A DNA stretch of 64,000 nucleotides. It comes from an uncultured Eubacteriales bacterium (lineage in GTDB: Bacteria > Bacillota > Clostridia > Christensenellales > CAG-917). The notes below the pieces were generated by a model. That model was not told where the DNA came from. It saw nothing but the letters and a program-made list of their open reading frames with translations, and did no database searches. The stretch is from the NCBI GenBank assembly GCA_900545885.1, contig URAF01000007.1, positions 50,027 through 114,026 of the forward strand. Direction: 5' to 3'. The translations under genes were made by a program, and so were the position numbers. Each line of letters opens with the position of its first letter. The stretch's first letter is position 1. Of the stretch, positions 7,610 to 15,964 are shown one piece after another.

Positions 7610-10219
7610 ATGGAAGAAACCAAAAAATATCAAGTCGTAGACAGCGTAGAAAAACTGGAAGACACCATTGCCAGAGTGCGCGCGGCACAGAAAAAGTTTG
7701 CCGAATACACTCAGGAACAAGTGGACGAGATTTTCTTTGCCGCGGCAACCGCAGCCAACCAGCAGCGTATTCCGCTTGCAAAAATGGCAGTTGCAGAAAC
7801 GGGAATGGGCGTGGTTGAAGACAAGGTCATCAAAAACCATTATGCCGCCGAGTACATCTACAACGCGTACCGCCACACCAAGACCTGCGGAGTCATCGAA
7901 GAGGACAAGTCCTTCGGTATCAAAAAAATCGCAGAGCCTATCGGCGTAATCGGCGCGGTTATTCCTACCACCAACCCGACTTCCACCGCGATTTTCAAGA
8001 CGCTCATCGCCCTGAAAACCAGAAACGGTATCATCATCAGTCCTCACCCCAGAGCCAAGAACTGCACCATCGCCGCCGCCAAAATCGTTCTCGAAGCGGC
8101 AGTCAAAGCGGGTGCTCCCGAAGGCATTATCGACTGGATTGACATTCCTTCTCTCGAAATGACCAACCTCCTCATGAAGGAGTCCGACATCATTCTCGCG
8201 ACGGGCGGTCCCGGAATGGTCAAAGCGGCATACAGCAGCGGCAAACCCGCACTCGGCGTCGGCGCAGGCAACACCCCCGCAATCATCGACGACACCGCGG
8301 ACATTCTGCTCGCCGTCAACAGCATCATTCACAGCAAGACGTTCGACAACGGCATGATTTGCGCGTCCGAACAGTCCGTCATCGTACTTGACAAGGTCTA
8401 TGCGAAAGTCAAGAAAGAGTTCGCCGCAAGAGGTTGCTACTTCCTCAAAGAAGACGAAATCGAAAAAGTCCGCAAGACCATACTCATCAACGGCGCACTC
8501 AACGCCAAAATCGTCGGACAGCGTGCCGCTAAAATCGCGGAGTTCGCAGGCGTAACCGTTCCCGCCGAAACCAAAATCCTCATCGGCGAAGTTACCAGCG
8601 TCGACCTGTCCGAAGAATTCGCACACGAGAAACTCTCCCCCGTTCTCGCAATGTACAAAGCCAAGAACTTCGAAGACGCTCTCGACAAAGCCGAACACCT
8701 CATCGCAGACGGCGGTTACGGTCACACGGCGTCCGTCTATCTCGACGCAGTCACCGAAAGAGCCAAAATCGAGGAATACTCTCACCGCATGAAGACCTGC
8801 CGTATACTGGTCAACACTCCCTCTTCTCAGGGCGGTATCGGCGACCTTTACAACTTCAAACTTGCGCCTTCCCTTACTCTGGGTTGCGGCAGCTGGGGCG
8901 GAAACAGCGTCAGCGAAAACGTGGGTGTCAAACACCTCATCAACATCAAAACGGTTGCGGAAAGGAGAGAAAACATGCTTTGGTTCAGAGCACCTCAGAA
9001 AGTATATATAAAGAAGGGTTGCTTGCCCGTTGCCCTCGACGAATTGAAAAACGTTATGGGAAAAAAGAAAGCTTTTATTGTCACGGACAGTTTTTTGTAT
9101 CATAATGGATATACGAAGACCATCACCGACAAACTCGACGAAATGGGAATCGCGCATACGACGTTCTTCGACGTTGCCCCCGACCCCACTCTCGCATGTG
9201 CGAAAGAAGGCACCGCGGCAATGCGCGCATTCGAACCCGACTGCATCATCGCGGTAGGCGGCGGCTCCGCAATGGACGCAGGTAAAATCATGTGGGTTAT
9301 GTACGAACACCCCGAAGTCGACTTCATGGACCTCGCAATGCGCTTCATGGACATCAGAAAGCGTGTTTACACCTTCCCCAAGATGGGCGAAAAGGCATTC
9401 TTCATTGCGGTTCCTACCTCCGCAGGTACGGGTAGCGAAGTGACTCCGTTCGCGGTTATTACTGACGAGAAGTCCGGCGTCAAATATCCTCTCGCCGACT
9501 ACGAACTCATGCCCAACATGGCAATCGTCGACGCCGACATGATGATGAACGCACCTAAGGGTCTGACCTCCGCAAGCGGTATCGACGCCGTAACTCACGA
9601 CCTCGAAGCCTACGCGTCCATGATGGCAACCGACTACACCGACGGACTTGCTCTGCGCAGTCTGCAAATGATATTCAAGTATCTGCCCCGCGCATACGAC
9701 AACGGTCCCAACGACCCCGAAGCGCGCGAAAAGATGGCAAACGCCGCAACCATGGCAGGTATGGCGTTCGCAAACGCGTTCCTCGGCGTCTGCCACTCCA
9801 TGGCTCACAAACTCGGCGCATTCCATCATCTGCCCCACGGCGTGGCGAACGCGCTCATGATTGACGAAGTCCTGCGTTTCAACGCCGCGGAAGTTCCCAC
9901 CAAGATGGGTACCTTCCCGCAGTACGACCATCCGCACACTCTGGCAAGATACGCAGAAGTCGCGGACGCACTCGGCATCAAAGGCAAGAACGATGCCGAA
10001 AAACTCGAAAATCTCATTGCCGCAATCGACGAACTCAAAGCCAAAGTCGGCATCAAGAAGACCATCAAGGATTACGGCATCGACGAAAAAGATTTCCTCG
10101 ACAGACTGGACGAAATGGTTGAACAGGCGTTCGACGACCAGTGCACGGGCGCAAACCCCCGTTATCCGCTGATGAGCGAAATCAAACAAATGTATCTCAA
10201 CGCCTATTACGGTAAATAA
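7610..10219 (+). CDS. adhE: Bifunctional acetaldehyde-CoA / alcohol dehydrogenase AdhE
   Basis: Converts acetyl-CoA through acetaldehyde to ethanol, consuming two NADH. 869 residues, full length. The N-terminal aldehyde dehydrogenase half has the catalytic cysteine C251 in GMICASEQS and an NAD-binding region (GVIGAVIPTTNPTST). The C-terminal iron-dependent alcohol dehydrogenase half has GGGSAMDAGK near residue 550 and metal-binding histidines in CHSMAHKLGAFHHLPHG (about 729-743). AdhE usually forms helical filaments (spirosomes). SD CAGGAG precedes the ATG. Placed directly after rex, so ethanol formation is likely tied to the NADH pool and to the hydrogenases downstream. Confidence 0.97.
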   Translation: MEETKKYQVVDSVEKLEDTIARVRAAQKKFAEYTQEQVDEIFFAAATAANQQRIPLAKMAVAETGMGVVEDKVIKNHYAAEYIYNAYRHTKTCGVIEEDKSFGIKKIAEPIGVIGAVIPTTNPTSTAIFKTLIALKTRNGIIISPHPRAKNCTIAAAKIVLEAAVKAGAPEGIIDWIDIPSLEMTNLLMKESDIILATGGPGMVKAAYSSGKPALGVGAGNTPAIIDDTADILLAVNSIIHSKTFDNGMICASEQSVIVLDKVYAKVKKEFAARGCYFLKEDEIEKVRKTILINGALNAKIVGQRAAKIAEFAGVTVPAETKILIGEVTSVDLSEEFAHEKLSPVLAMYKAKNFEDALDKAEHLIADGGYGHTASVYLDAVTERAKIEEYSHRMKTCRILVNTPSSQGGIGDLYNFKLAPSLTLGCGSWGGNSVSENVGVKHLINIKTVAERRENMLWFRAPQKVYIKKGCLPVALDELKNVMGKKKAFIVTDSFLYHNGYTKTITDKLDEMGIAHTTFFDVAPDPTLACAKEGTAAMRAFEPDCIIAVGGGSAMDAGKIMWVMYEHPEVDFMDLAMRFMDIRKRVYTFPKMGEKAFFIAVPTSAGTGSEVTPFAVITDEKSGVKYPLADYELMPNMAIVDADMMMNAPKGLTSASGIDAVTHDLEAYASMMATDYTDGLALRSLQMIFKYLPRAYDNGPNDPEAREKMANAATMAGMAFANAFLGVCHSMAHKLGAFHHLPHGVANALMIDEVLRFNAAEVPTKMGTFPQYDHPHTLARYAEVADALGIKGKNDAEKLENLIAAIDELKAKVGIKKTIKDYGIDEKDFLDRLDEMVEQAFDDQCTGANPRYPLMSEIKQMYLNAYYGK

Positions 10220-10229
10220 GGAGGAAGCC

Positions 10230-10982
10230 ATGAATACCGACAAAGTTATTGCCGTACGCAACACGAAGACCGTCTACCGCGACGGCGACAAAGTTATCAA
10301 AGTATTTGACGAGCACTACTCCAAAGCCGACATCCTCAACGAAGCTCTCAATCAGGCGCGCGTAGAGGAAACCGGTCTCAATATCCCCAAGCTCGAAGAA
10401 GTCACGAAGGTCAACGGCAGATGGGCTATCGTCATGGACTACATCAAGGGCAAAACCCTTGCGCAGCTCATGGCCGAAAACCCCGACAAAATCGACGAAT
10501 ACCTCAACCTGTTTGTCGACTTGCAAATGGAAGTTCATTCCAAGAAAGCTCCTCTGCTCAACAAACTGAAAGACAAAATGAACCGCAAGATTTCGCAGGC
10601 GGACCTCACTGCGACAATCCGTTACGACCTGCACACCAGACTGGAATCCATGCCCAAACACAACAAGGTCTGTCACGGCGACTTCAACCCCAGCAACATC
10701 ATCATCTCCGACGAGGACGGCACGCCCTACATCATCGACTGGTCGCACGCGACGCAGGGTAACGCGTCCGCCGACGTCGCCCGCACTTACCTGCTCTTCT
10801 GGCTTGCGGGAGACATCAACCTCGCCGAAAAATACCTCAACCTCTTCTGCCTGAAAAGCGACACCGCAAAACAGTACGTCCAGAAATGGATACCTATCGT
10901 TGCGGCAAGCCAGCTCGTCAAAGGCAAGAAGGAAGAAAGGGAATTCCTGCTGCATTGGGTAGATGTGGTAGATTACGAATAA
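10230..10982 (+). CDS. APH/choline-kinase-like phosphotransferase
   Basis: 250 residues with the aminoglycoside-phosphotransferase/choline-kinase fold. The catalytic loop is CHGDFNPSNII and the Mg-binding motif is IIDWSHATQG, both intact, so it should be an active ATP-dependent small-molecule kinase. The N-lobe has VIKVFDEHYSK and an acidic ridge. The substrate cannot be read from sequence. The gene begins 10 nt after adhE with a strong SD (AAGGAGG) and is followed 13 nt later by the ferredoxin gene, so it belongs to the redox operon. Antibiotic resistance is unlikely from context; a metabolic or cofactor-related substrate is more plausible but unproven. Confidence 0.8.
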   Translation: MNTDKVIAVRNTKTVYRDGDKVIKVFDEHYSKADILNEALNQARVEETGLNIPKLEEVTKVNGRWAIVMDYIKGKTLAQLMAENPDKIDEYLNLFVDLQMEVHSKKAPLLNKLKDKMNRKISQADLTATIRYDLHTRLESMPKHNKVCHGDFNPSNIIISDEDGTPYIIDWSHATQGNASADVARTYLLFWLAGDINLAEKYLNLFCLKSDTAKQYVQKWIPIVAASQLVKGKKEEREFLLHWVDVVDYE

Positions 10983-10995
10983 AGGGAGAAAAACA

Positions 10996-11244
10996 ATGGT
11001 AAAAGTCACGGTCTGTATCGGCAGCTCCTGCCACCTGAAAGGTTCGAGACAAGTAGTCGAAGAACTGCAATATCTCATCAACAAGAACAATCTGGGCGAC
11101 AGCGTCGACCTCGGCGGCACTTTCTGTATGGGTAAATGCGGCGCGGACGGCGTGAGCGTCACGGTCGACGACGAGTATTTCGCCGTCAAACCCGAAAACG
11201 TGATGGACTTCTTTACCGACGTCATCGTCAAAAAAATTCAGTAA
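10996..11244 (+). CDS. Thioredoxin-like [2Fe-2S] ferredoxin (NuoE-like)
   Basis: 82 residues with the four-cysteine pattern of the thioredoxin-like 2Fe-2S domain: CIGSSCHLKG near residues 7-16 and TFCMGKC near 42-48. This domain is also found in HydC/NuoE subunits. As a separate small protein beside hydrogenase-like genes it is known in Clostridia and may pass electrons between the sensory hydrogenase and other partners. SD AAGGGAG before the ATG. The following 63-nt gap contains a perfect 10-bp hairpin. Confidence 0.88.
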   Translation: MVKVTVCIGSSCHLKGSRQVVEELQYLINKNNLGDSVDLGGTFCMGKCGADGVSVTVDDEYFAVKPENVMDFFTDVIVKKIQ

Positions 11245-11253
11245 CATTCGTCG

Positions 11254-11277
11254 CCGCCGCGGAATAATCCGCGGCGG
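11254..11277 (+). other. Intercistronic hairpin
   Basis: Perfect 10-bp inverted repeat CCGCCGCGGA / TCCGCGGCGG with loop ATAA between the ferredoxin and sensory hydrogenase genes. There is no strong T run, so it is more likely a processing or partial-attenuation element than a full terminator. Confidence 0.55.
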
Positions 11278-11307
11278 TAACGGCGTTTTAAGATAACGGA
11301 GAGAATT

Positions 11308-13026
11308 ATGTCTGGTAACACGCCATATCTGGATTTCAAGAACGCAAAGTGCAAGGACTGTTTCAAGTGCCTGCGCGAGTGTCCCGTCAAAGCCATACGC
11401 TACGAAAACCATCAGGCGAAAATCATCGAACAGAAATGCATACTCTGCGGACACTGCACTCTCGTCTGCCCGCAGAACGCCAAACAGGTTCACAGCGAAG
11501 CCGACGACGTTCTCGCACTGCTCGCGGGCAATGACAAAGTCGTTGCGAGCGTTGCGCCGTCCTTCGTGTCGAGTTTCGGCTTGCAGGATTTCGGCGTGAT
11601 GCAGATTGCGCTCGGCAAACTCGGTTTCGACCTTGCCGAGGAAACGGCTGTCGGCGCGAAAGCGGTCACGGAAGAATACGCCGCCCTGCTCAAAACGGGC
11701 GAGTACCGCAATTTCATAACTTCCGCCTGCCCCGCAGTCAACCGCATGATTCAGCTCTACTATCCGAAAGCGCTCAAATACCTTGCGCCCGTACCGTCGC
11801 CCATGGTGGCGCACGCGCGCATTCTGAAACAGAAATACCCCGATTACAAAATCGTTTTCATAGGACCCTGCATCGCAAAAAAACGCGAAGGCAAGGAAAG
11901 CGGCATTATCGACGCAGTTCTCACATTCGACGAGTTAAAGCACCTTTTCGAACAGAAAAACATCGATTTGGAGCAAATCAACGCTTTCAGGTCGGCAAAA
12001 CGCGAAGGCAACCGCGCGAAATTCTATCCCATAAGCCGCGGCATAATCAAGTCTTTCGAAACCCTGCCCGCCGGTTACGAATACGTTGCGGTCGACGGTG
12101 TGAACCGCTGTTTCGAAGTGCTTGAAGACATCGACGAATTCGACGGACTTTTCCTCGAACTCAACTGCTGCGAACACGCGTGCGTGGGCGGTCCCTGCCG
12201 CATAGACAACAAAGGCGGCTCGCTCAAAGCCAACGAGGACGTCCGCAAATACGCGTCCCTCGACAACGAAGCGATAAGCGCGGGCAACGTCGTCGAAACG
12301 CCCGAAATCAATATGGTCGAAGCGCACCCGCGCATAAGGCTGGAAGACAGAATTCCGAGCGAACGCGATATACGCGCCATTCTTGCCAAGACGGGCAAGA
12401 ATACCCCCGAGGACGAACTCAACTGCGGAGCCTGCGGCTACTCCACCTGCCGCGAAAAGGCAATCGCCGTCATCAACGGGTACGCCGACATCGAAATGTG
12501 TCTGCCATATATGAGAAGCCGCGCCGAGTCGATGAGTTACGAAATCATACAGAATACGCCCAACGGCATAGTTCTGCTCGACAACGATTTCCGCATTCTC
12601 GACATCAACGCAAAGGCTATGCGTATTCTCGGCATAACCGAGCACGACGTCAAAGGTATGGTTGCTTTCGACCTCTTCGACTGCGACCCGTTCATCAACG
12701 CTCTGAGTAAAGGCAGAAACGTCAGCAAAAAGAAAATTTTCGTCAACCGCACCAAAAAGTACGTGGAACTTTCCATCGTTTTGTTGCAGGACCACAACGT
12801 TATGTTCGGCGTTATGAAAGACATCACCGACAACGTTGAGTACGACGAAAAGCTCAACTCAATCAAACTCGAAACCCTCGCCACCACAGACGAGGTCATA
12901 AAGAAGCAGATGCGCGTTGCGCAGGAAATCGCGTCCCTGCTCGGCGAAACCACCGCCGAAACCAAGGTCGCGCTGCTCAAACTCAAAGAAACTCTTCAAC
13001 CCCGTTCGGAGGGCGACGACGACTGA
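11308..13026 (+). CDS. Sensory-type [FeFe]-hydrogenase domain protein with PAS domain (HydS-like, group C)
   Basis: 572 residues. Two 4Fe-4S motifs occupy residues 15-54. The H-cluster domain spans about 75-310: first motif TSACP (138-142), second GPCIAKK (187-193), third ELNCCEHACVGG (284-295). The four cluster ligands C141, C188, C288 and C292 are present. The proton-relay cysteine before C141 is alanine (A140), as in known HydS proteins. A further 4Fe-4S module follows (C373, C376, C381, C398), then a PAS domain (about 408-515) and a helical tail. Known HydS-type proteins are thought to sense H2 or redox state rather than turn over H2 fast. The next gene, a PP2C-type phosphatase overlapping by 1 nt, is the expected output partner. 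Confidence 0.9.
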   Translation: MSGNTPYLDFKNAKCKDCFKCLRECPVKAIRYENHQAKIIEQKCILCGHCTLVCPQNAKQVHSEADDVLALLAGNDKVVASVAPSFVSSFGLQDFGVMQIALGKLGFDLAEETAVGAKAVTEEYAALLKTGEYRNFITSACPAVNRMIQLYYPKALKYLAPVPSPMVAHARILKQKYPDYKIVFIGPCIAKKREGKESGIIDAVLTFDELKHLFEQKNIDLEQINAFRSAKREGNRAKFYPISRGIIKSFETLPAGYEYVAVDGVNRCFEVLEDIDEFDGLFLELNCCEHACVGGPCRIDNKGGSLKANEDVRKYASLDNEAISAGNVVETPEINMVEAHPRIRLEDRIPSERDIRAILAKTGKNTPEDELNCGACGYSTCREKAIAVINGYADIEMCLPYMRSRAESMSYEIIQNTPNGIVLLDNDFRILDINAKAMRILGITEHDVKGMVAFDLFDCDPFINALSKGRNVSKKKIFVNRTKKYVELSIVLLQDHNVMFGVMKDITDNVEYDEKLNSIKLETLATTDEVIKKQMRVAQEIASLLGETTAETKVALLKLKETLQPRSEGDDD

Positions 13027-14186
13027 TGGCACTTTTTCTGGAAAGCGGCTACACTTCCCTGAATAAAAAGGGCGAGGAACTCTGCGGCGACAAAGTCGAA
13101 CAGATTATCGACGGCGATTACACTACTCTCGTGCTCGCCGACGGGCTGGGAAGCGGCGTCAAAGCTAATATCCTTTCCACCCTTACGTCCAAGATTCTGT
13201 GCACTATGGTGTCCAACAACATCGGCATCGAAGAGTGCATAGAAACGGTCGTTCAGACGCTGCCCGTCTGCAAGGTCAGACAGGTGGCGTATTCCACTTT
13301 CTCCGTAGTCCACGTCAACAAGGAAGGCAAGGGGTATCTGTTCGAGTTCGACAACCCCGAAGCCATTTTCGTGCGCGACGGCAAATGCGGAGATTTCGAC
13401 CGCAAGGAATACAATATTCTCGGCAAAAAGGTTTACGGCACAAGGCTCAACCTCAGACCCGACGACTACATCGTACTTATGAGCGACGGTGTTATCCACG
13501 CGGGTATAGGAATGCTGCTCAATTTCGGTTGGTTGCGCAAAGACGTCATGGAGCACATCGACCGCAACATTCAGAAAGGAATGAGCGCGCGCGGGCTCGC
13601 ATGTATGGTCGCGGGCGCGTGCAACGACCTCTATCTCGGAAAACCCGGCGACGATACGACGGTTGCCGTCGTCAGAGCGCGCGAAGAGTGCCCCGTCCGC
13701 ATTATGGTCGGACCTCCCGTCGAAAAGGAACAGGACGACTTCTACATTTCGCGTTTTCTCAGCGGCGAAGGCAAAAAAATCGTGTGCGGCGGTACCAGTT
13801 CGCAGATTGTCGCACGCTATCTCGGAGAAAAAGTCGCGGCGTCTTTCGACTTCCCCGACAAAGACGTTCCGCCAATCGGTTACATCAAAGGCATCGACCT
13901 GACGACCGAAGGCGTGCTCACATTGCGCAAGTTGCTGGAACTCAGCGAAAAATATCTCTCGACGTCCGACCTCACCCCCAAACGCTCCAACAAAAAGGAC
14001 GGCGCGTCGCTGCTTGCAAATATGCTCTTCGAAGACGCGACAAGCGTTACGTTCTTCGTCGGACAAAGTATCAACGTTGCCCATCAGGGACTGCCCATCG
14101 ACACCACAATGAAACTCAAACTCGTCGAAAGCATTTCCAACAACCTGAAAGCAATGGGCAAAAAAGTGGAACTCAACTACGACTAA
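13026..14186 (+). CDS. SpoIIE/PP2C-family serine phosphatase
   Basis: 386 residues. The first 220 form a PP2C-type domain with the metal-binding signatures VLADGLGSG (near 37-45), VLMSDGVIHAG (near 155) and GDDTTVAVV (near 210). The remaining 165 residues are a second domain with a GGTSSQIVARYLG stretch; I cannot name it. The start codon overlaps the stop of the sensory hydrogenase gene (TGATG), implying co-translation. In group C hydrogenase clusters such phosphatases are the usual neighbours and probably relay the sensor state by dephosphorylating a partner protein. No anti-sigma target is encoded nearby. Confidence 0.87.
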   Translation: MALFLESGYTSLNKKGEELCGDKVEQIIDGDYTTLVLADGLGSGVKANILSTLTSKILCTMVSNNIGIEECIETVVQTLPVCKVRQVAYSTFSVVHVNKEGKGYLFEFDNPEAIFVRDGKCGDFDRKEYNILGKKVYGTRLNLRPDDYIVLMSDGVIHAGIGMLLNFGWLRKDVMEHIDRNIQKGMSARGLACMVAGACNDLYLGKPGDDTTVAVVRAREECPVRIMVGPPVEKEQDDFYISRFLSGEGKKIVCGGTSSQIVARYLGEKVAASFDFPDKDVPPIGYIKGIDLTTEGVLTLRKLLELSEKYLSTSDLTPKRSNKKDGASLLANMLFEDATSVTFFVGQSINVAHQGLPIDTTMKLKLVESISNNLKAMGKKVELNYD

Positions 14187-14234
14187 AAAGCCGCAAGGTT
14201 CCCATAACTATATCAATCATTACGGTACTGCGCT

Positions 14235-15692
14235 ATGAACGACAAAAAAACATTACGTAAATTCGACACCAAAGTACAATACCTTCAATATAAGGTTCTG
14301 AGAGAAGTTGCCCGCAACGCGTTCAACGACACTTTGCTCGAAAAAGTGACCGACATTCCCAAAGTCATCATTCCGGGCAACGTACCCACCATGCGTTGCT
14401 GCGTTTACAAGGAACGCGCAATCATCGCCGAACGCGTCAAGCTCGCCATAGGCGGCAACCGCTCCAATCCCAACGTCATAGAAGTCATCGAAATCGCCTG
14501 CGACGACTGTCCCGCGGGCGGTTACGAAGTCACCAACGCCTGCCGCGGCTGTCTTGCGCACCGTTGCGAAGACGTCTGCCGCAGAAACGCCATAACTTTC
14601 GACCACCAGCAGAAAGCGCACATCGACAAAAACCTGTGCGTCGAATGCGGACAATGCGCAAAGGTCTGCCCTTACAGCGCAATCGTGTCCCGTCGCCGTC
14701 CCTGCGAAAACTCCTGCAAGGTCAAAGCCATATCCATGAACGAAAACAAGGCGGCAAGCATCAGCAACGAAAAATGCATATCCTGCGGCGCGTGCGTGTA
14801 CCAGTGCCCGTTCGGAGCTATCATCGACAAGTCATTTATCCTTGACGTCATCGATATGCTCAAACGTAGCAAGAACAACACCGAATACAAAATGTACGCC
14901 GTCGTCGCTCCGTCCATATCCAGTCAGTTCACTTACGCAAAACTCGGACAGGTCGTCACGGGCATCAAGGAACTCGGATTTTTCAACGTCGTCGAAGCCG
15001 CTCTCGGCGCGGATATGGTTGCGTACAAGGAAGCCGAAGAACTCAAAAAGAAAGGGTTCCTCACAAGCTCCTGCTGCCCCGCTTTCGTCGATTACATCAA
15101 AAAGCAGTTTCCAGACCTTGCCGAACACATTTCGGAAAACCTGTCGCCTGCCGCGACAATCGCAAAGTACATCAAAACCACTTCGTCGCCCTGCAAGGTT
15201 GTTTTCATAGGACCCTGCACCGCAAAGAAAATGGAGTTCCAGAAACCCGAAGTCCGCCCGTATATCGACTCCGTCATAACGTTCGAAGAACTGCAAGCAC
15301 TTTTCGACGCCAAGAAAGTGGACATCGAAAACCTCAAAGAAAGCGTGCTTGACAACGCGTCTTACTTCGGCAGAATATTCGCAAGAAGCGGCGGACTTAC
15401 CGACGCAGTCAGCGAAGCCATCAAGGAACAGGGCGAAACGGACTTCGTGTTCAATCCAATCGCTTGCGACGGCATCGAGGCTTGCCGTGCCGCACTGCTC
15501 AAAGCCGCGCGCGGCGCACTTCCCAACAACTTCATCGAAGGCATGGCGTGCGTCGACGGTTGTATCGGCGGAGCGGGTTGTCTGACCCACGGCGAAAAGA
15601 ACAAACGCGAAGTCGACGCATACGGCAAAGAAGCAATGGAAAAGAACATAACCGACGCGATAAGCGTCCTCAACCTCTCCCCCGAGGAGTAA
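14235..15692 (+). CDS. Group B-like monomeric [FeFe] hydrogenase
   Basis: 485 residues. An N-terminal region with cysteine motifs (C92, C103, C106, C111, C115) precedes two 4Fe-4S motifs (C135-C145; C181-C191) and a complete H-cluster domain. Motif 1 is TSSCCPAF with both cysteines (C280, C281), motif 2 GPCTAKK (327-332 region) and motif 3 EGMACVDGC (435-443), so the proton-relay cysteine lost in the sensory protein is present here. It probably evolves or oxidises H2 with ferredoxin. It is the last gene of the operon, 48 nt after the phosphatase, with a weak ribosome site. Maturases hydEFG are not in the window. Confidence 0.92.
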   Translation: MNDKKTLRKFDTKVQYLQYKVLREVARNAFNDTLLEKVTDIPKVIIPGNVPTMRCCVYKERAIIAERVKLAIGGNRSNPNVIEVIEIACDDCPAGGYEVTNACRGCLAHRCEDVCRRNAITFDHQQKAHIDKNLCVECGQCAKVCPYSAIVSRRRPCENSCKVKAISMNENKAASISNEKCISCGACVYQCPFGAIIDKSFILDVIDMLKRSKNNTEYKMYAVVAPSISSQFTYAKLGQVVTGIKELGFFNVVEAALGADMVAYKEAEELKKKGFLTSSCCPAFVDYIKKQFPDLAEHISENLSPAATIAKYIKTTSSPCKVVFIGPCTAKKMEFQKPEVRPYIDSVITFEELQALFDAKKVDIENLKESVLDNASYFGRIFARSGGLTDAVSEAIKEQGETDFVFNPIACDGIEACRAALLKAARGALPNNFIEGMACVDGCIGGAGCLTHGEKNKREVDAYGKEAMEKNITDAISVLNLSPEE

Positions 15693-15719
15693 AAAATGGA
15701 CGCGGTCACAAAAAAACCG

Positions 15720-15748
15720 TTGACATTTTGCGGATGCGGTTTTATATT
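15720..15748 (+). promoter_or_regulatory. Promoter of the aromatic amino acid operon
   Basis: TTGACA (15720-15725), 17-nt spacer, TATATT (15743-15748), 28 nt after the hydrogenase stop. Transcription should begin near 15755, just before the leader peptide. Confidence 0.75.
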
Positions 15749-15765
15749 GTTGACAAGAGGCATAT

Positions 15766-15849
15766 ATGAAAAACTTCGCTATATCTTACGCATACTTCTA
15801 CTTTAAGGGCTTTTACTTTAAGAGCCCTGATTTCGGTATGCGCGGATAA
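15766..15849 (+). CDS. Phe/Tyr-rich leader peptide of the aro operon
   Basis: 27-codon open frame with AGAGG 5 nt before the ATG. Six of its 27 residues are Phe (positions 4, 11, 13, 16, 18, 23) and four are Tyr (8, 10, 12, 17), including the run YAYFYF. That density, directly upstream of an intrinsic terminator and the DAHP synthase gene, is the signature of ribosome-mediated transcription attenuation by charged tRNA-Phe and tRNA-Tyr. The peptide itself needs no function. This matches both end-products of the operon, since tyrA and pheA are downstream. Confidence 0.85.
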   Translation: MKNFAISYAYFYFKGFYFKSPDFGMRG

Positions 15850-15900
15850 ACGGATATTTCGGATATTGTGAAGACCGCCATACCGATGGCGGTCTTTTTT
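15806..15900 (+). promoter_or_regulatory. Transcription attenuator (pause hairpin, antiterminator, terminator)
   Basis: Three elements are visible. A pause-type hairpin AGGGCT/AGCCCT spans 15806-15828. The intrinsic terminator AGACCGCCAT/ATGGCGGTCT lies at 15872-15895, followed by TTTTT. An 8-nt antiterminator segment at 15833-15840 (TCGGTATG) is complementary to 15879-15886, the top of the terminator stem and its loop. A ribosome stalled on the Phe/Tyr cluster would open the pause hairpin and leave 15833-15840 free to disrupt the terminator; smooth translation to the stop would cover it and allow termination. Confidence 0.75.
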
Positions 15901-15964
15901 ATATCCTGCCGCAACGCACTCTGCAACCTGACCCGGCGCTCCCGCCGACAAAACGGAGGAAACA

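Noticed and set aside
7493..10264. 923-codon open frame on the minus strand
   Set aside because: Exact antisense shadow of adhE, Cys/Val/Phe-rich with no ribosome site; a product of codon bias in the real gene.
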